From the NCBI GenBank assembly GCA_020054475.1, contig JAHWGJ010000010.1, positions 1 to 49,945 of the forward strand: a DNA stretch of 49,945 nucleotides. Reading direction: 5' to 3'. A program made the position numbers and the translations under genes. How positions within the stretch are numbered: position 1 is the first letter of the stretch; each line of letters begins with the position of its first letter. Below the pieces are notes generated by a model that worked only from the letters and a program-made list of their open reading frames with translations, was not told where the DNA came from and ran no database searches. Below are positions 34,474 through 43,379 of the stretch, piece by piece. The stretch is from Thermoplasmata archaeon (GTDB taxonomy: Archaea > Thermoplasmatota > E2 > DHVEG-1).

Positions 34474-36153
34474 ATGAAGAAAATTATTGGAATAATAATT
34501 TTGATATTATTAATATCTCCACAAATAAATGCATCTCATTTGGATTATTCAGATATTGGAGATAGTAGATTTAATTGTTCAATTAAAATATCTGGAGAAG
34601 TACAGTTTACTAGTCAAACAATAAATTTTAAAGTTGCTGATAAATCAATTATTCCATATTGTACATTGAAATTTGATTATAGTTCAGATATAATTGTAGA
34701 AATAGATGGTGACAAAATTGATTTTGCATCTGGAGGAAATATTATACTTTTAGGTTTTTTTGGAACATATAATGTAAATGATATAGATGAGATAAAAACA
34801 AACATAAATCTCGATGGAAAAACATTATTTGTAAAAATTAATGCAATACAGGAAATAGATGTAGATGATTCATTTATATCTATTGTTCAATCATTAGATA
34901 ATATTACTCATCCTTTAGATAAATCCCCTTTAGAATTAATTGATGAAGATTTCAAATGTCTAGAGTATTTATCTGACTGTAAAATTGTAGGCTTAGGAGA
35001 AGCAACTCATGGGACAAAGGAATTCTTTCAATTAAAACATAGGATTTTTAGATATTTAGTTGAAAATTATGGATATAAGATATTTGCGTTTGAATGTGAT
35101 ATGGGGGAATCATATTATATTGATAATTATGTTATTACAGGAGAGGGGGATATTGATGATATAATGATAAATAAAATGATTTTCTGGACATGGTGTACAG
35201 ATGAGGTAAAGAATCTATTAATTTGGATGAAGGAATATAATGAAGATAAAGCTGATGAGGATAAAATTCATTTTATTGGTGTCGATTGTCAATACTTGAG
35301 CTATCAATCTGATGTTATAATAGATTATTTTAATAGGTCAAATGTCTCAATATCTAGTGATTGTTTGAATTTTTTAAATGAAATAAAACAAGTAGATTGG
35401 AATATATTAGATTATTTTTCAAATATAAACTTATCAAAGAAGGAAGAAATCGATCAAAATGTTGATAAGTTAATAACATCAATGGAAAAATTAAAGGATG
35501 AATTTATCTCTACTTCATCAGAATTTGAATATCAATTTATAAAAAGAATGGCTCTTAATATCAAACAAGTGAATGATCATTATTATTCAATGATCAATGA
35601 AAATATTATGAAAAGAGATTTTTATATGGCGCAAAACACACTTTGGTTAAACAATCTATTGAACAATAATAACAAGATAGCCCTATGGGCCCATAATGGT
35701 CATGTGAGAAATAGTGGGCCTTACTCAGGATTTGGATCATTGGGGTTTCATTTGAAGGATGAATTAAATGAAAGTTATCAGATTATTAATTTTGCATTTT
35801 CCTTTGGTAGTTTCACTGCTTATGAGTTGAAATTTAATCAGTATATCCTCGGGATTTGTCATATATCAAAACATCCTATATTTGGTTCGATGAATTATGT
35901 TTTTCATTATGCGGAGGATGATAATTTTATTTTACGAAAGATGGACTTTATTGATAATTCAAGCTTTGACCAATGGATTTCAAATCCACAAAAATTCCTT
36001 GATATTGGTGCATTATTTATTGGGGACTCCCATTTTCATTATTTTGATATTGAATTTAAAGAACAATTTGATATTCTAATATATTGGGATGAAACATTAG
36101 CATCAGAATTATTAAATCCTCAAATCAATTTTCATATCCATGCTAACCATTAA
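34474..36153 (+). CDS. Secreted erythromycin-esterase-family protein with extra N-terminal domain
   Basis: The protein has 559 residues with a signal peptide (to about 20). Residues about 30-125 are a beta domain (FNCSIKISGEV, IILLGFFGTY, NLDGKTLFVKI) that recurs twice in the protein at 45691. Residues about 150-545 match the erythromycin esterase/EreA-like superfamily: GLGEATHGTKEFF (Glu176, His179), LKHRIFRYLVE, FAFECDMGE (Glu207), and HNGHVRN further on. Characterised members hydrolyse macrolide lactones, but many relatives are of unknown function, and export argues for another ester substrate. GGAGGT lies 9 bases before the start. It stands alone in its repeat-bounded unit. Confidence 0.85.
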   Translation: MKKIIGIIILILLISPQINASHLDYSDIGDSRFNCSIKISGEVQFTSQTINFKVADKSIIPYCTLKFDYSSDIIVEIDGDKIDFASGGNIILLGFFGTYNVNDIDEIKTNINLDGKTLFVKINAIQEIDVDDSFISIVQSLDNITHPLDKSPLELIDEDFKCLEYLSDCKIVGLGEATHGTKEFFQLKHRIFRYLVENYGYKIFAFECDMGESYYIDNYVITGEGDIDDIMINKMIFWTWCTDEVKNLLIWMKEYNEDKADEDKIHFIGVDCQYLSYQSDVIIDYFNRSNVSISSDCLNFLNEIKQVDWNILDYFSNINLSKKEEIDQNVDKLITSMEKLKDEFISTSSEFEYQFIKRMALNIKQVNDHYYSMINENIMKRDFYMAQNTLWLNNLLNNNNKIALWAHNGHVRNSGPYSGFGSLGFHLKDELNESYQIINFAFSFGSFTAYELKFNQYILGICHISKHPIFGSMNYVFHYAEDDNFILRKMDFIDNSSFDQWISNPQKFLDIGALFIGDSHFHYFDIEFKEQFDILIYWDETLASELLNPQINFHIHANH

Positions 36154-36185
36154 CATTATATTCACCAAGTAATAATGCTACAAAT
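36152..36185 (+). repeat. Intergenic orientation-locked repeat, copy 15
   Basis: AACATTATATTCACC then AAGTAATAATGCTACAAA. It begins at the stop codon of the esterase gene and fills the whole gap to a convergent gene. Confidence 0.92.
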
Positions 36186-36196
36186 TTTTTAACACA

Positions 36197-36562
36197 CTAT
36201 TTTTTCTGGTACAATAAATTGTCAATTCTTCTTTTTAAATCATTTGTTAAAAATGGTTTTTCTATAAAATCATCACCATAGAATTCACCTGCTTTTTTAA
36301 CAATATCATCAGTTCTAGCTGTAATAATAATTATAGGAATATCCTTCCATCTTTGGCTATCTTTTAATCTCTTGATTACTTCCCATCCATTCATATCTGG
36401 CATCATAATATCAAGTATTATTAGATCTGGTATCTCTGATTCTAGATGTCTGAAACATTTTTTTCCACTCTCAGCAGTTTTAATTTCATATTCTGTAAAA
36501 AAACCTTGCTTGATTGCATAGAGTATTTCAGGGTTATCATCTACAACCAATATCTTCTTCAT
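36197..36562 (-). CDS. Stand-alone response regulator receiver (CheY-like)
   Basis: The 121-residue protein is a single REC domain without an output domain. The phospho-acceptor is Asp51 in LIILDIMMP; the acid pair is Asp8-Asp9 in ILVVDDNPE, and the switch residues are in IIIITART and IEKPF. Such proteins relay phosphate from a histidine kinase, which is not encoded in the window. It is the only cytosolic signalling protein among secreted-protein genes. It is alone between repeat copies 15 and 16 and opposite in direction to both neighbours, like a cargo gene. Confidence 0.93.
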   Translation of the reverse strand: MKKILVVDDNPEILYAIKQGFFTEYEIKTAESGKKCFRHLESEIPDLIILDIMMPDMNGWEVIKRLKDSQRWKDIPIIIITARTDDIVKKAGEFYGDDFIEKPFLTNDLKRRIDNLLYQKK

Positions 36563-36642
36563 ATATGCTCCAAAATAATATATAATTTCAACAATTCTTT
36601 ATTATTTATTATTTATGTTTTTAAAAGGAAATAGTGAGATTT

Positions 36643-36676
36643 TAACATCAAATTAAGCAAGTAATAATGCTATAAA
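36643..36676 (+). repeat. Intergenic orientation-locked repeat, copy 16
   Basis: TAACATCAAATTAAGC then AAGTAATAATGCTATAAA, lying between two divergent starts. Outer TAAC and GTTA are complementary. Confidence 0.9.
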
Positions 36677-36791
36677 GGTTATTTGAAATAGCCCATTGTT
36701 AATCTTATTAATTTTTAAATAATGTACAAAATATGAACCCCAATTATTAAATATCTGTAGAATAGTACATTTATCTGGAGGGAATTAATAT

Positions 36792-38165
36792 ATGAAAAAA
36801 ATACTCCCAATTATGTTAATCATAATTTTAGTCTTTAGTGGACTTGGTGTTGGTGCCATATCAATTAGAATGCCATCTTCACAGCAATCTTCGAGTTTGG
36901 ATGAATATGATATGGCTATTATCGCACCTGATGAGTTTTCCAATACTATTCAACCTCTTATTGATCATAAAAATTCAGTAGGAATACGGACGTTTTTAAA
37001 GACAACAGAGGAGATTTATGAAGAATGTGAGGGTAGGGATAAAGCTGAGAAGATCAAATATTGTATATATGAATCAGTTGAAAATTTCGGTATTGAATAT
37101 GTATTACTCATTGGAGATATTCATACAACACCGATTAGAAAAACAGAAGTAAAACAAATCTGGTCAGAAATTGGTTGGATTCAAATTTATGATATAATTA
37201 CTGATCTTTATTATGCAGATATCTATGATACCAATGGCGATTTCAGCAGTTGGGATTCTAATGATGACAATGTTTTTTCAGAATATTATTTATATAACCT
37301 TGGTAGAAATCCTGGTGAACGTGTCATTATTGATGAAGTTGATCTCTATCCAGATATAGGAGTTGGAAGAATACCTTGTGAAAACAAGAATGAATTACGA
37401 AACGTAGTTGATAAAATCATAACCTATGAAACACAAGATAATACTGATTTTTTTCACAATATTATACTTGCTGGATCAGATGGCTTTTCAGCACCTGGGT
37501 ATCAAGGAGAAATGATAACTGAGCAAATTGCAGAAGTTATGACAGGTTTTACTCCAATAAAACTCTATGAATCAATAGGAAATCTTAATCCTTCAATGAT
37601 TAATAAAGAAATAAATAACGGTGCAGGTTTCTTTATATGTTCAGCACATGGTTCACCCTGGAACGTTCATAATTATACAATATTATCTATCAATAATCTG
37701 GATAACAAGAATAAACTTCCAATTGCTTTTTTGACTGGATGTGGTTGTGGTGCAATCGATTATTCTAAACTCTATCATGTTATTTTGAAAATTTCAGAAA
37801 TTTACCTAGAAATTGCACCAAATGGACAGATAATATACAATTTTTTATTAAAAATTTTTAATAATGTAAAAAACATTAATTTAGAACCGTGTATTGCATG
37901 GGAATTATTGAACTATGAATACGGTGGTTCAATTGCTACAATTGCTATAACAAGAAGTGGAAGTATTCTTAATAATCCTACAGATGGTTTTAATGGGTTA
38001 TTCTGCTTTAAATTCTTTGAATCATATGAACCAGGTATTTCACTTTCCAATATGTACAACAAAGCAATTACCTTATTTATTGATGAAACTTGGAAGGATT
38101 ATGTAACACTTCAAATGCATATTCTTCTTGGCGATCCTAGTTTGAAAATTGGTGGATATTCTTAG
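36792..38165 (+). CDS. Secreted gingipain-like C25 cysteine peptidase, short form
   Basis: The protein has 457 residues with a signal peptide (to about 24, ending GLGVGA). The catalytic domain begins at YDMAIIAPDEFSNTIQPL without a long propeptide. Catalytic residues are His286 in FICSAHGSPW and Cys317 in FLTGCGCGAID. The acidic loop DLYYADIYDTNGDFSSWDSN is present. A 50-residue insert (about 335-385) rich in hydrophobic helix follows the Cys. It ends MHILLGDPSLKIGGYS. It is most like the copies at 18498 and 33056. The ribosome site is GGAGGG. It is alone between repeat copies 16 and 17. Confidence 0.9.
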   Translation: MKKILPIMLIIILVFSGLGVGAISIRMPSSQQSSSLDEYDMAIIAPDEFSNTIQPLIDHKNSVGIRTFLKTTEEIYEECEGRDKAEKIKYCIYESVENFGIEYVLLIGDIHTTPIRKTEVKQIWSEIGWIQIYDIITDLYYADIYDTNGDFSSWDSNDDNVFSEYYLYNLGRNPGERVIIDEVDLYPDIGVGRIPCENKNELRNVVDKIITYETQDNTDFFHNIILAGSDGFSAPGYQGEMITEQIAEVMTGFTPIKLYESIGNLNPSMINKEINNGAGFFICSAHGSPWNVHNYTILSINNLDNKNKLPIAFLTGCGCGAIDYSKLYHVILKISEIYLEIAPNGQIIYNFLLKIFNNVKNINLEPCIAWELLNYEYGGSIATIAITRSGSILNNPTDGFNGLFCFKFFESYEPGISLSNMYNKAITLFIDETWKDYVTLQMHILLGDPSLKIGGYS

Positions 38166-38261
38166 TCTATTCAATAAAGAAAGAATAACACATATGCATA
38201 GAATTTCTAAAACAATCCCCTCAACTTGTTTGGATTGGTATTGATCATATTTAGATTTTAT

Positions 38262-38292
38262 CTCTTAATCACCAAGTAATAATGCTACAAAT
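38262..38292 (+). repeat. Intergenic orientation-locked repeat, copy 17
   Basis: CTCTTAATCACC then AAGTAATAATGCTACAAA; followed at once by the second element at 38293. Confidence 0.92.
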
Positions 38293-38367
38293 GGGTAACA
38301 AATGTCAAATAAGTTGTTTTAAAAGATAATCAGAGAGTATAACATTGATTATTTTGGGCTACTCTCT
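38293..38367 (+). repeat. Second intergenic element with hairpin, copy B
   Basis: GGGTAACAAATGTCAAATAA, then a stem AGAGAGTA (38332-38339) with TACTCTCT (38360-38367). It is the counterpart of 26218-26292. Its right arm reaches into the 3' end of the SRPBCC gene. Confidence 0.6.
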
Positions 38368-38828
38368 AATATCTTTTTTAGATTTTCTCCTTCTTCCTTT
38401 ACATGTTTTTTATTTATTCTTATTGCAGAATCCATCTGTTTTTTGGATATTTTCCTATAAAAATCTTCAAATTTAATAATACTTATTGCAGTAAAAACAG
38501 AGTTTGATCCTTTTGGTTCAATATGCCATTCAAAGCCAGGGGATATCAATGTTACTGGAAATGAGCATTTGAATACAATTCTTCTATTTGGAATAACATC
38601 TCCAATTATTCCTTTGATTTTTTTTGCATGTCCTTCAAATGTTTCTTCTGCATACCAGTTAGAACCAGTTTCCATAGGTTTGCCCTTTGTCCACTTGAAT
38701 TCAACATGGGCTTCTGGATGCCATTTTTTATAATTATTATCAAGATTGATAAAAAACTCCCATATCTTTTCTGGTGTTGTTTTTATCTCTATTGAATCCT
38801 TTAATACTAATGGTTTAAACAAACTCAT
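38349..38828 (-). CDS. SRPBCC (START/polyketide-cyclase-like) superfamily protein
   Basis: The 159-residue cytosolic protein has the helix-grip fold sequence pattern: SIEIKTTPEKIWEFFINLDNNYKKWHPE, then a basic strand pair, VIPNRRIVFKCSFP, and GFEWHIEPKGSNSVFTAISI. A final long helix closes the hydrophobic pocket. Members bind or transform small hydrophobic ligands; no ligand can be named. It is alone between repeat copies 17 and 18, opposite to its neighbours. Its 3' end carries the right arm of the second repeated element, so the last residues (LESSPK) are partly encoded by it. Confidence 0.82.
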   Translation of the reverse strand: MSLFKPLVLKDSIEIKTTPEKIWEFFINLDNNYKKWHPEAHVEFKWTKGKPMETGSNWYAEETFEGHAKKIKGIIGDVIPNRRIVFKCSFPVTLISPGFEWHIEPKGSNSVFTAISIIKFEDFYRKISKKQMDSAIRINKKHVKEEGENLKKILESSPK

Positions 38829-38900
38829 ATCGTCTCATCCATCCTATATTAATAACAGAAAAGTATGGCAGCATATAAATTCATTCATCCTCTCCACCTC

Positions 38901-38933
38901 TATCATTATCACCAAGTAATAATGCTACAAATG
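38901..38933 (+). repeat. Intergenic orientation-locked repeat, copy 18
   Basis: TATCATTATCACC then AAGTAATAATGCTACAAA. Inner ATCATT and AATGAT are complementary. Confidence 0.92.
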
Positions 38934-38975
38934 ATTTTATATCAGAACATCTAATATTATATTGGGGAGGTAATA

Positions 38976-40232
38976 ATGAAAAACAGGTCCACCATCTTTG
39001 GGATTATTCTATTATTATTATTTTCAAGTAGTATTCCATTTGTCTCTATTTATGAGGGCTCTTCAAATGATTTCATCTATGTTGATGGCGATGGAACAGC
39101 AGACTATGTAAGGATTCAAGATGCGATAGATAATGCAAGTGAAGGAGATACAATATTTGTCTATAATGGTACATATTATGAGAATATTATTATCGATAAA
39201 CCAATAAATTTAATCGGAGAAGATACAAATAATACAATAATTCGAGGTGACGGAATTAATAATATTGTAACTATCAACTCTGATTGGATAGATATAAGTG
39301 GTTTCAATATTTGTAACACCTTATTAGAAAATTCAAAGGAACCTATAGTATGCGTTAGTTTGAATTCGAGTTTTAGTATGATACATAATAATATTTTGTA
39401 TAATTGCTCTTATGGCATTTATCTAAATAGTTCGTCAAATAATAAAATATACAAAAATATCATTTATAAACGTGGAGGCATTTGTGGAATTTTCCTTTTT
39501 CATAGGTGTAGTAATAATTCAATATTTGAAAACATGATATATGATTTTGACTATTGGGGTATCTATCTATGGAATAATTCAAATAATAATATGATATATG
39601 ATAATAATTTTATTAGCAGCCATCAGACAATAACAATTGATAACTCAAATAATAATATCATACATAACAATACAATAGATAAAAGCGGTCATGGTGTTGG
39701 AATGTGGCTAATCGCAGGTAAAAATAACGAAATTTCTGGTAATTTTATTGAGAACATAACTTATGGAATAGTCCTTGATAAAGCTTCTAATTATAATATC
39801 ATAAAAAATAATATTATTCAAAATAATATGGATGGTATAAATATCTGGCAAAAATCAGATAACAATATTGTCATGAATAATATCGTTTCTAATAATCGGA
39901 ATGATGGGATATACATTGCTGAGAGTAAAGAGAATTCTGTTCAATTAAATAATATAACAAATAATGGTCAAGGGGTAAATATTATTAGAAAGTCAATTAG
40001 AAATACAATTATAGCAAATAATTTTGAAAACAATAAAGTCAACGCTTTATTCCATTCCTCGTATTTAACAACATGGGACATGAATTACTGGGGTCAACCA
40101 AGAGATACTCCTTATATGATATGGGGGAGAATTGGAATATTCAATAGTATATCAATCATCCCTTGGGTTCAATTTGATAGAAATCCTGCACAAGAACCAT
40201 ATGATATGCCATTTCCAGAGGTGAGTATATAG
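38976..40232 (+). CDS. Secreted NosD-type parallel beta-helix protein
   Basis: The protein has 418 residues. Signal peptide and first 60 mature residues closely match those of 31333 (FIYVDGDGTADYVRIQDAID, IFVYNGTYYENIIID). PbH1 coils follow over about residues 95-380, with Asn ladders such as NNNIIHNNTIDKS and YNIIKNNIIQNN, ending NYWGQPRDTPYMIWG. Unlike 31333 it has no protease domain. NosD-type helices bind or act on carbohydrate polymers, or assist metal-centre assembly; a sugar-binding surface role is more likely here. The next gene starts 1 base after the stop. Confidence 0.85.
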   Translation: MKNRSTIFGIILLLLFSSSIPFVSIYEGSSNDFIYVDGDGTADYVRIQDAIDNASEGDTIFVYNGTYYENIIIDKPINLIGEDTNNTIIRGDGINNIVTINSDWIDISGFNICNTLLENSKEPIVCVSLNSSFSMIHNNILYNCSYGIYLNSSSNNKIYKNIIYKRGGICGIFLFHRCSNNSIFENMIYDFDYWGIYLWNNSNNNMIYDNNFISSHQTITIDNSNNNIIHNNTIDKSGHGVGMWLIAGKNNEISGNFIENITYGIVLDKASNYNIIKNNIIQNNMDGINIWQKSDNNIVMNNIVSNNRNDGIYIAESKENSVQLNNITNNGQGVNIIRKSIRNTIIANNFENNKVNALFHSSYLTTWDMNYWGQPRDTPYMIWGRIGIFNSISIIPWVQFDRNPAQEPYDMPFPEVSI

Positions 40233-40233
40233 A

Positions 40234-41013
40234 ATGAAAAGAGTATTTCTCTTATTGACATTATTTAGTGTTTTTCTAATCTTATCATTTCCTGTTATTC
40301 CTTCTGCACAGAAATCTAATGTAATAATTAATTCTACTCTAGATGAACCACCAACTGTTGAAATATTAGAACCTGAAAATAATACGGTTGTTTATAGCCC
40401 ATATTTTGAAATATCTGTAAAATTCACTGATGATATTGAATTAAAGGAAGTTGAGGTTAAATATGGCGGTTATTATGATGGTATTACATATAGATCTGGG
40501 CCGCATACTTCAGGTTTATTATATGATTTATTTTTTATTAACTTATCAGTTAGAAGAATTTTACCAGGTATGACTTATATTGAAGCAAAAGCTGAGGACA
40601 TGAACAATAATACTGCAACTGAGAAAATATTTATTTTTTATAATTCATCAAATGATTTATTTCCACCTGACATTGAAATTTCAAAACCTCAAAAAGGTTG
40701 GATTTTTATTTTAGATGATATTGTAAGAATAACAAATTTGAATTTTGCAATTATTATTGGGGATTTTAAATTTTCGGCAGACATTTGGGATAGTGAGATT
40801 AATCTTCATGAAATGAATCTATATCTAGATGATGAATTAGTTATGGCAGAAAACTATGATGATGGATATAATCAATTACATGATTTTATCCATTGGAAAT
40901 GGGAAAGACCTTTATTTGGATTCCATGAAATAAAATTAGAAGCAATTGATGTCTATGATAATGTTGCTATTGAAACAATTAAGTTTTTTGTGATTGATTT
41001 TAATTTTAAGTAA
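40234..41013 (+). CDS. Secreted Ig-like domain protein
   Basis: The protein has 259 residues with a signal peptide (MKRVFLLLTLFSVFLILSFPVIPSAQ). Two Ig-like domains are visible: one starts PTVEILEPENNTVVYSPYFEISVKF and includes VEVKYGG, the other starts PPDIEISKPQKGWIFIL and ends GFHEIKLEAIDVYDNVA. Such domains are common spacers in archaeal surface proteins. There is no catalytic motif or anchor. It begins 1 base after the NosD gene and is surely cotranscribed. A 188-base gap with a new TATA-like box separates it from 41202. Confidence 0.75.
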   Translation: MKRVFLLLTLFSVFLILSFPVIPSAQKSNVIINSTLDEPPTVEILEPENNTVVYSPYFEISVKFTDDIELKEVEVKYGGYYDGITYRSGPHTSGLLYDLFFINLSVRRILPGMTYIEAKAEDMNNNTATEKIFIFYNSSNDLFPPDIEISKPQKGWIFILDDIVRITNLNFAIIIGDFKFSADIWDSEINLHEMNLYLDDELVMAENYDDGYNQLHDFIHWKWERPLFGFHEIKLEAIDVYDNVAIETIKFFVIDFNFK

Positions 41014-41201
41014 TATGAAAAATAGATGTTAGTAAGCAAGATATGAAGAAGGATTTAGAAGGATAGATTTATTAGGTGTGTTTATATTTAAAATCTGGTT
41101 AAAATATTTATACTAAATAGTTCAATTTTATCATATAATCGTTTATAGTAAGATTTAAGTTTCATTAATTATATATTATATTTAATATAAGGGAGACGAT
41201 A

Positions 41202-43220
41202 ATGTTAAAAATTTTGCGTAAAAGTATATTGATTTTCACAGTTATGCTATTATTTATATCTATAGTTTCAACCCCTGTTATAAATAGTCAAAATTTAATT
41301 TTTAATAATTATAGCATCACAAAAACAATTTCTGGTGTAACATTACATGTTGGTGGTAATGGGGCAGGAAATTATAGCACAATTCAAAGTGCAATTAATA
41401 ATGCAAATAATGGTGATACTGTATATGTCCATAAAGGATTATATTATGAAAACATTGTCATAAATAAAACTATAAATCTAACTGGCGAAGATAAGAATAT
41501 TACATACATAGATGGCAGTGGAATAGATGTTGTTGTAAAGATTTTAAAAGATTTTGTTAATATCTCAAATTTCAAGATAATGCATTCTGGACCATATTCA
41601 GGTCTAGGTGATGACTCGGGAATTCTAATATTGTCAAATTCAACTATAGTTAATGATTGTATTTTTCAAGAAAATGAATGTGCAATAATGATGGGATATA
41701 CTGTAAGCGATAATAAAATAATTGATTGCAGCCTATACAATAATTATCTTGGAATATGGGTACATGGTTCAAATAATACTATCAGTAATAATGTAATAGT
41801 CAAAACAGGCAATATGGGTATTATGCTTGACTATGCTGATAATTGTACAATTATTAACAATAACATCATAAATAATCCAATTGGAACAAGATTCTATGAG
41901 TCCCATAATAATATTATTTTTAATAACAATTATTTAAATAACTGGTATACTGCAATACAAATTCATCATTCTTTTACTTATCAGAATAATATTATTAATA
42001 ATCTTTTTGAAGAAAACGAAATAGCTATCGATATTTTCTCAAATGCTTATAATAACGCTATTTATCATAATTTTTTTGTTAACAATACTTTATCTGCTAG
42101 AGATGATAATCATAATTTCTGGTATAGCACTTCAATTCAAGAAGGTAATTACTGGGATGATTATACTGGAACTGATTCTGATGGTAACGGCATTGGTGAT
42201 ATACCATATTATATTTCAGGTGGTAGTAATCAGGATTTATATCCCTTAGGTTTTTTCCATCCAATTGCTGATGCAGATGGACCATATTATGGAAATACAG
42301 ATAATCCTATAAACTTTGATGGCTCTGGTAGTTTTGAACCTGATGGAACAATAATTTCTTTTGAGTGGGATTTTGGAGATGGAAATATAGGAATGGGTAT
42401 GAGTCCAACTTATAAATATAATATATTTGGAAATTATACTATAACTCTTACTGTTACTGATGATGATGGGCTTACTGACACAGCTACATCCTATGCAGTT
42501 ATTGATAATGGAACTCCCCCTATTTTTCCAATAATTTTGTTAAATTATCCTGAAGGTGGAGAAATCCTAAAAGATACGATAACAGTTGAATGGTTTGCTT
42601 ATGATAATGTTGATGGAGATAATCTGCCGATATATCTCTTCTATTCAGATAAAGAAGGAGATTCATGGTATCAAATAAATGATGTTTTAGAAAATGATGG
42701 AGAATACAATTGGGATACAATAACTCTTCCAGATGGACATTATAAATTATTAATCGAAACTCAGGATAGTGATGGAAATATTGGTTTTGACAAGAGTGAT
42801 TTGTTTGAAATTGATAATCATGAAGATCCGATAGAGAATCTTCCACCAAACAAACCCGCGAAACCAACTGGAGAAATATCTGGTAAAACTGATGAAATAT
42901 ACAAATATAATTCAACTACTAATGATCCTGATGACGACCAGATATGGTTCTACTGGGATTTCGGCGATAATGAACTATCAGGTTGGCTTGGCCCATACAA
43001 CACTGGAAATATCTGTGGGATAGTCCATAGCTGGAATGAAGATGGCGAGTATACAATAAAAGTGAAAGCAAAGGACGTATATGGTGAAGAATCTGAATGG
43101 TCTGATCCTCTCACTGTTACCATGCCAAAATCGAAAATATTCAATCAGATTCCAAGAATACTATTATGGTTGTTTGAACGATTCCCTTTCCTACAACCAT
43201 ATTTCTCTCATTTTATTTGA
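41202..43220 (+). CDS. Secreted NosD beta-helix protein with PKD and C-terminal PKD-like module
   Basis: The protein has 672 residues with a signal peptide (to about 30). The NosD-type helix (about 45-355) has LHVGGNGAGNYSTIQSAINN, PbH1 coils, and the closing GNYWDDYTGTDSDGNGIGDIPYYI. A canonical PKD domain follows (about 355-430: ADADGPYYG, FDGSGSFEPDGTIISFEWDFGDG). An Ig-like domain (about 438-540) comes next, then the shared PKD-like module (about 555-650: FYWDFGDNELSGWLGPYNTG, KVKAKDVYGEESEWSD). The end is VTMPKSK and the tail LLWLFERFPFLQPYF. It is a large surface protein, probably polysaccharide binding. Confidence 0.88.
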   Translation: MLKILRKSILIFTVMLLFISIVSTPVINSQNLIFNNYSITKTISGVTLHVGGNGAGNYSTIQSAINNANNGDTVYVHKGLYYENIVINKTINLTGEDKNITYIDGSGIDVVVKILKDFVNISNFKIMHSGPYSGLGDDSGILILSNSTIVNDCIFQENECAIMMGYTVSDNKIIDCSLYNNYLGIWVHGSNNTISNNVIVKTGNMGIMLDYADNCTIINNNIINNPIGTRFYESHNNIIFNNNYLNNWYTAIQIHHSFTYQNNIINNLFEENEIAIDIFSNAYNNAIYHNFFVNNTLSARDDNHNFWYSTSIQEGNYWDDYTGTDSDGNGIGDIPYYISGGSNQDLYPLGFFHPIADADGPYYGNTDNPINFDGSGSFEPDGTIISFEWDFGDGNIGMGMSPTYKYNIFGNYTITLTVTDDDGLTDTATSYAVIDNGTPPIFPIILLNYPEGGEILKDTITVEWFAYDNVDGDNLPIYLFYSDKEGDSWYQINDVLENDGEYNWDTITLPDGHYKLLIETQDSDGNIGFDKSDLFEIDNHEDPIENLPPNKPAKPTGEISGKTDEIYKYNSTTNDPDDDQIWFYWDFGDNELSGWLGPYNTGNICGIVHSWNEDGEYTIKVKAKDVYGEESEWSDPLTVTMPKSKIFNQIPRILLWLFERFPFLQPYFSHFI

Positions 43221-43267
43221 TTTATTCTTTTGTCTCTCAGGAGTCTTCAATAATATGATGTATTCCT

Positions 43268-43302
43268 ACATCATAATCACCAAGTAATAATGCTAAAAAT
43301 GT
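43268..43302 (+). repeat. Intergenic orientation-locked repeat, copy 19
   Basis: TACATCATAATCACC then AAGTAATAATGCTAAAAA. Outer ACAT and ATGT are complementary. Confidence 0.92.
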
Positions 43303-43379
43303 TGCAACCTGATTATAACACTGTTTTTATTAATGATTAGACAATTCTCAACAATACTAAATTTGAGGAATATAAATGG

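Noticed and set aside
42043-43287. Several extra ORFs within and beside the 41202 gene
   Set aside because: They overlap the clear NosD/PKD coding frame in other frames or strands and have no signals of their own.
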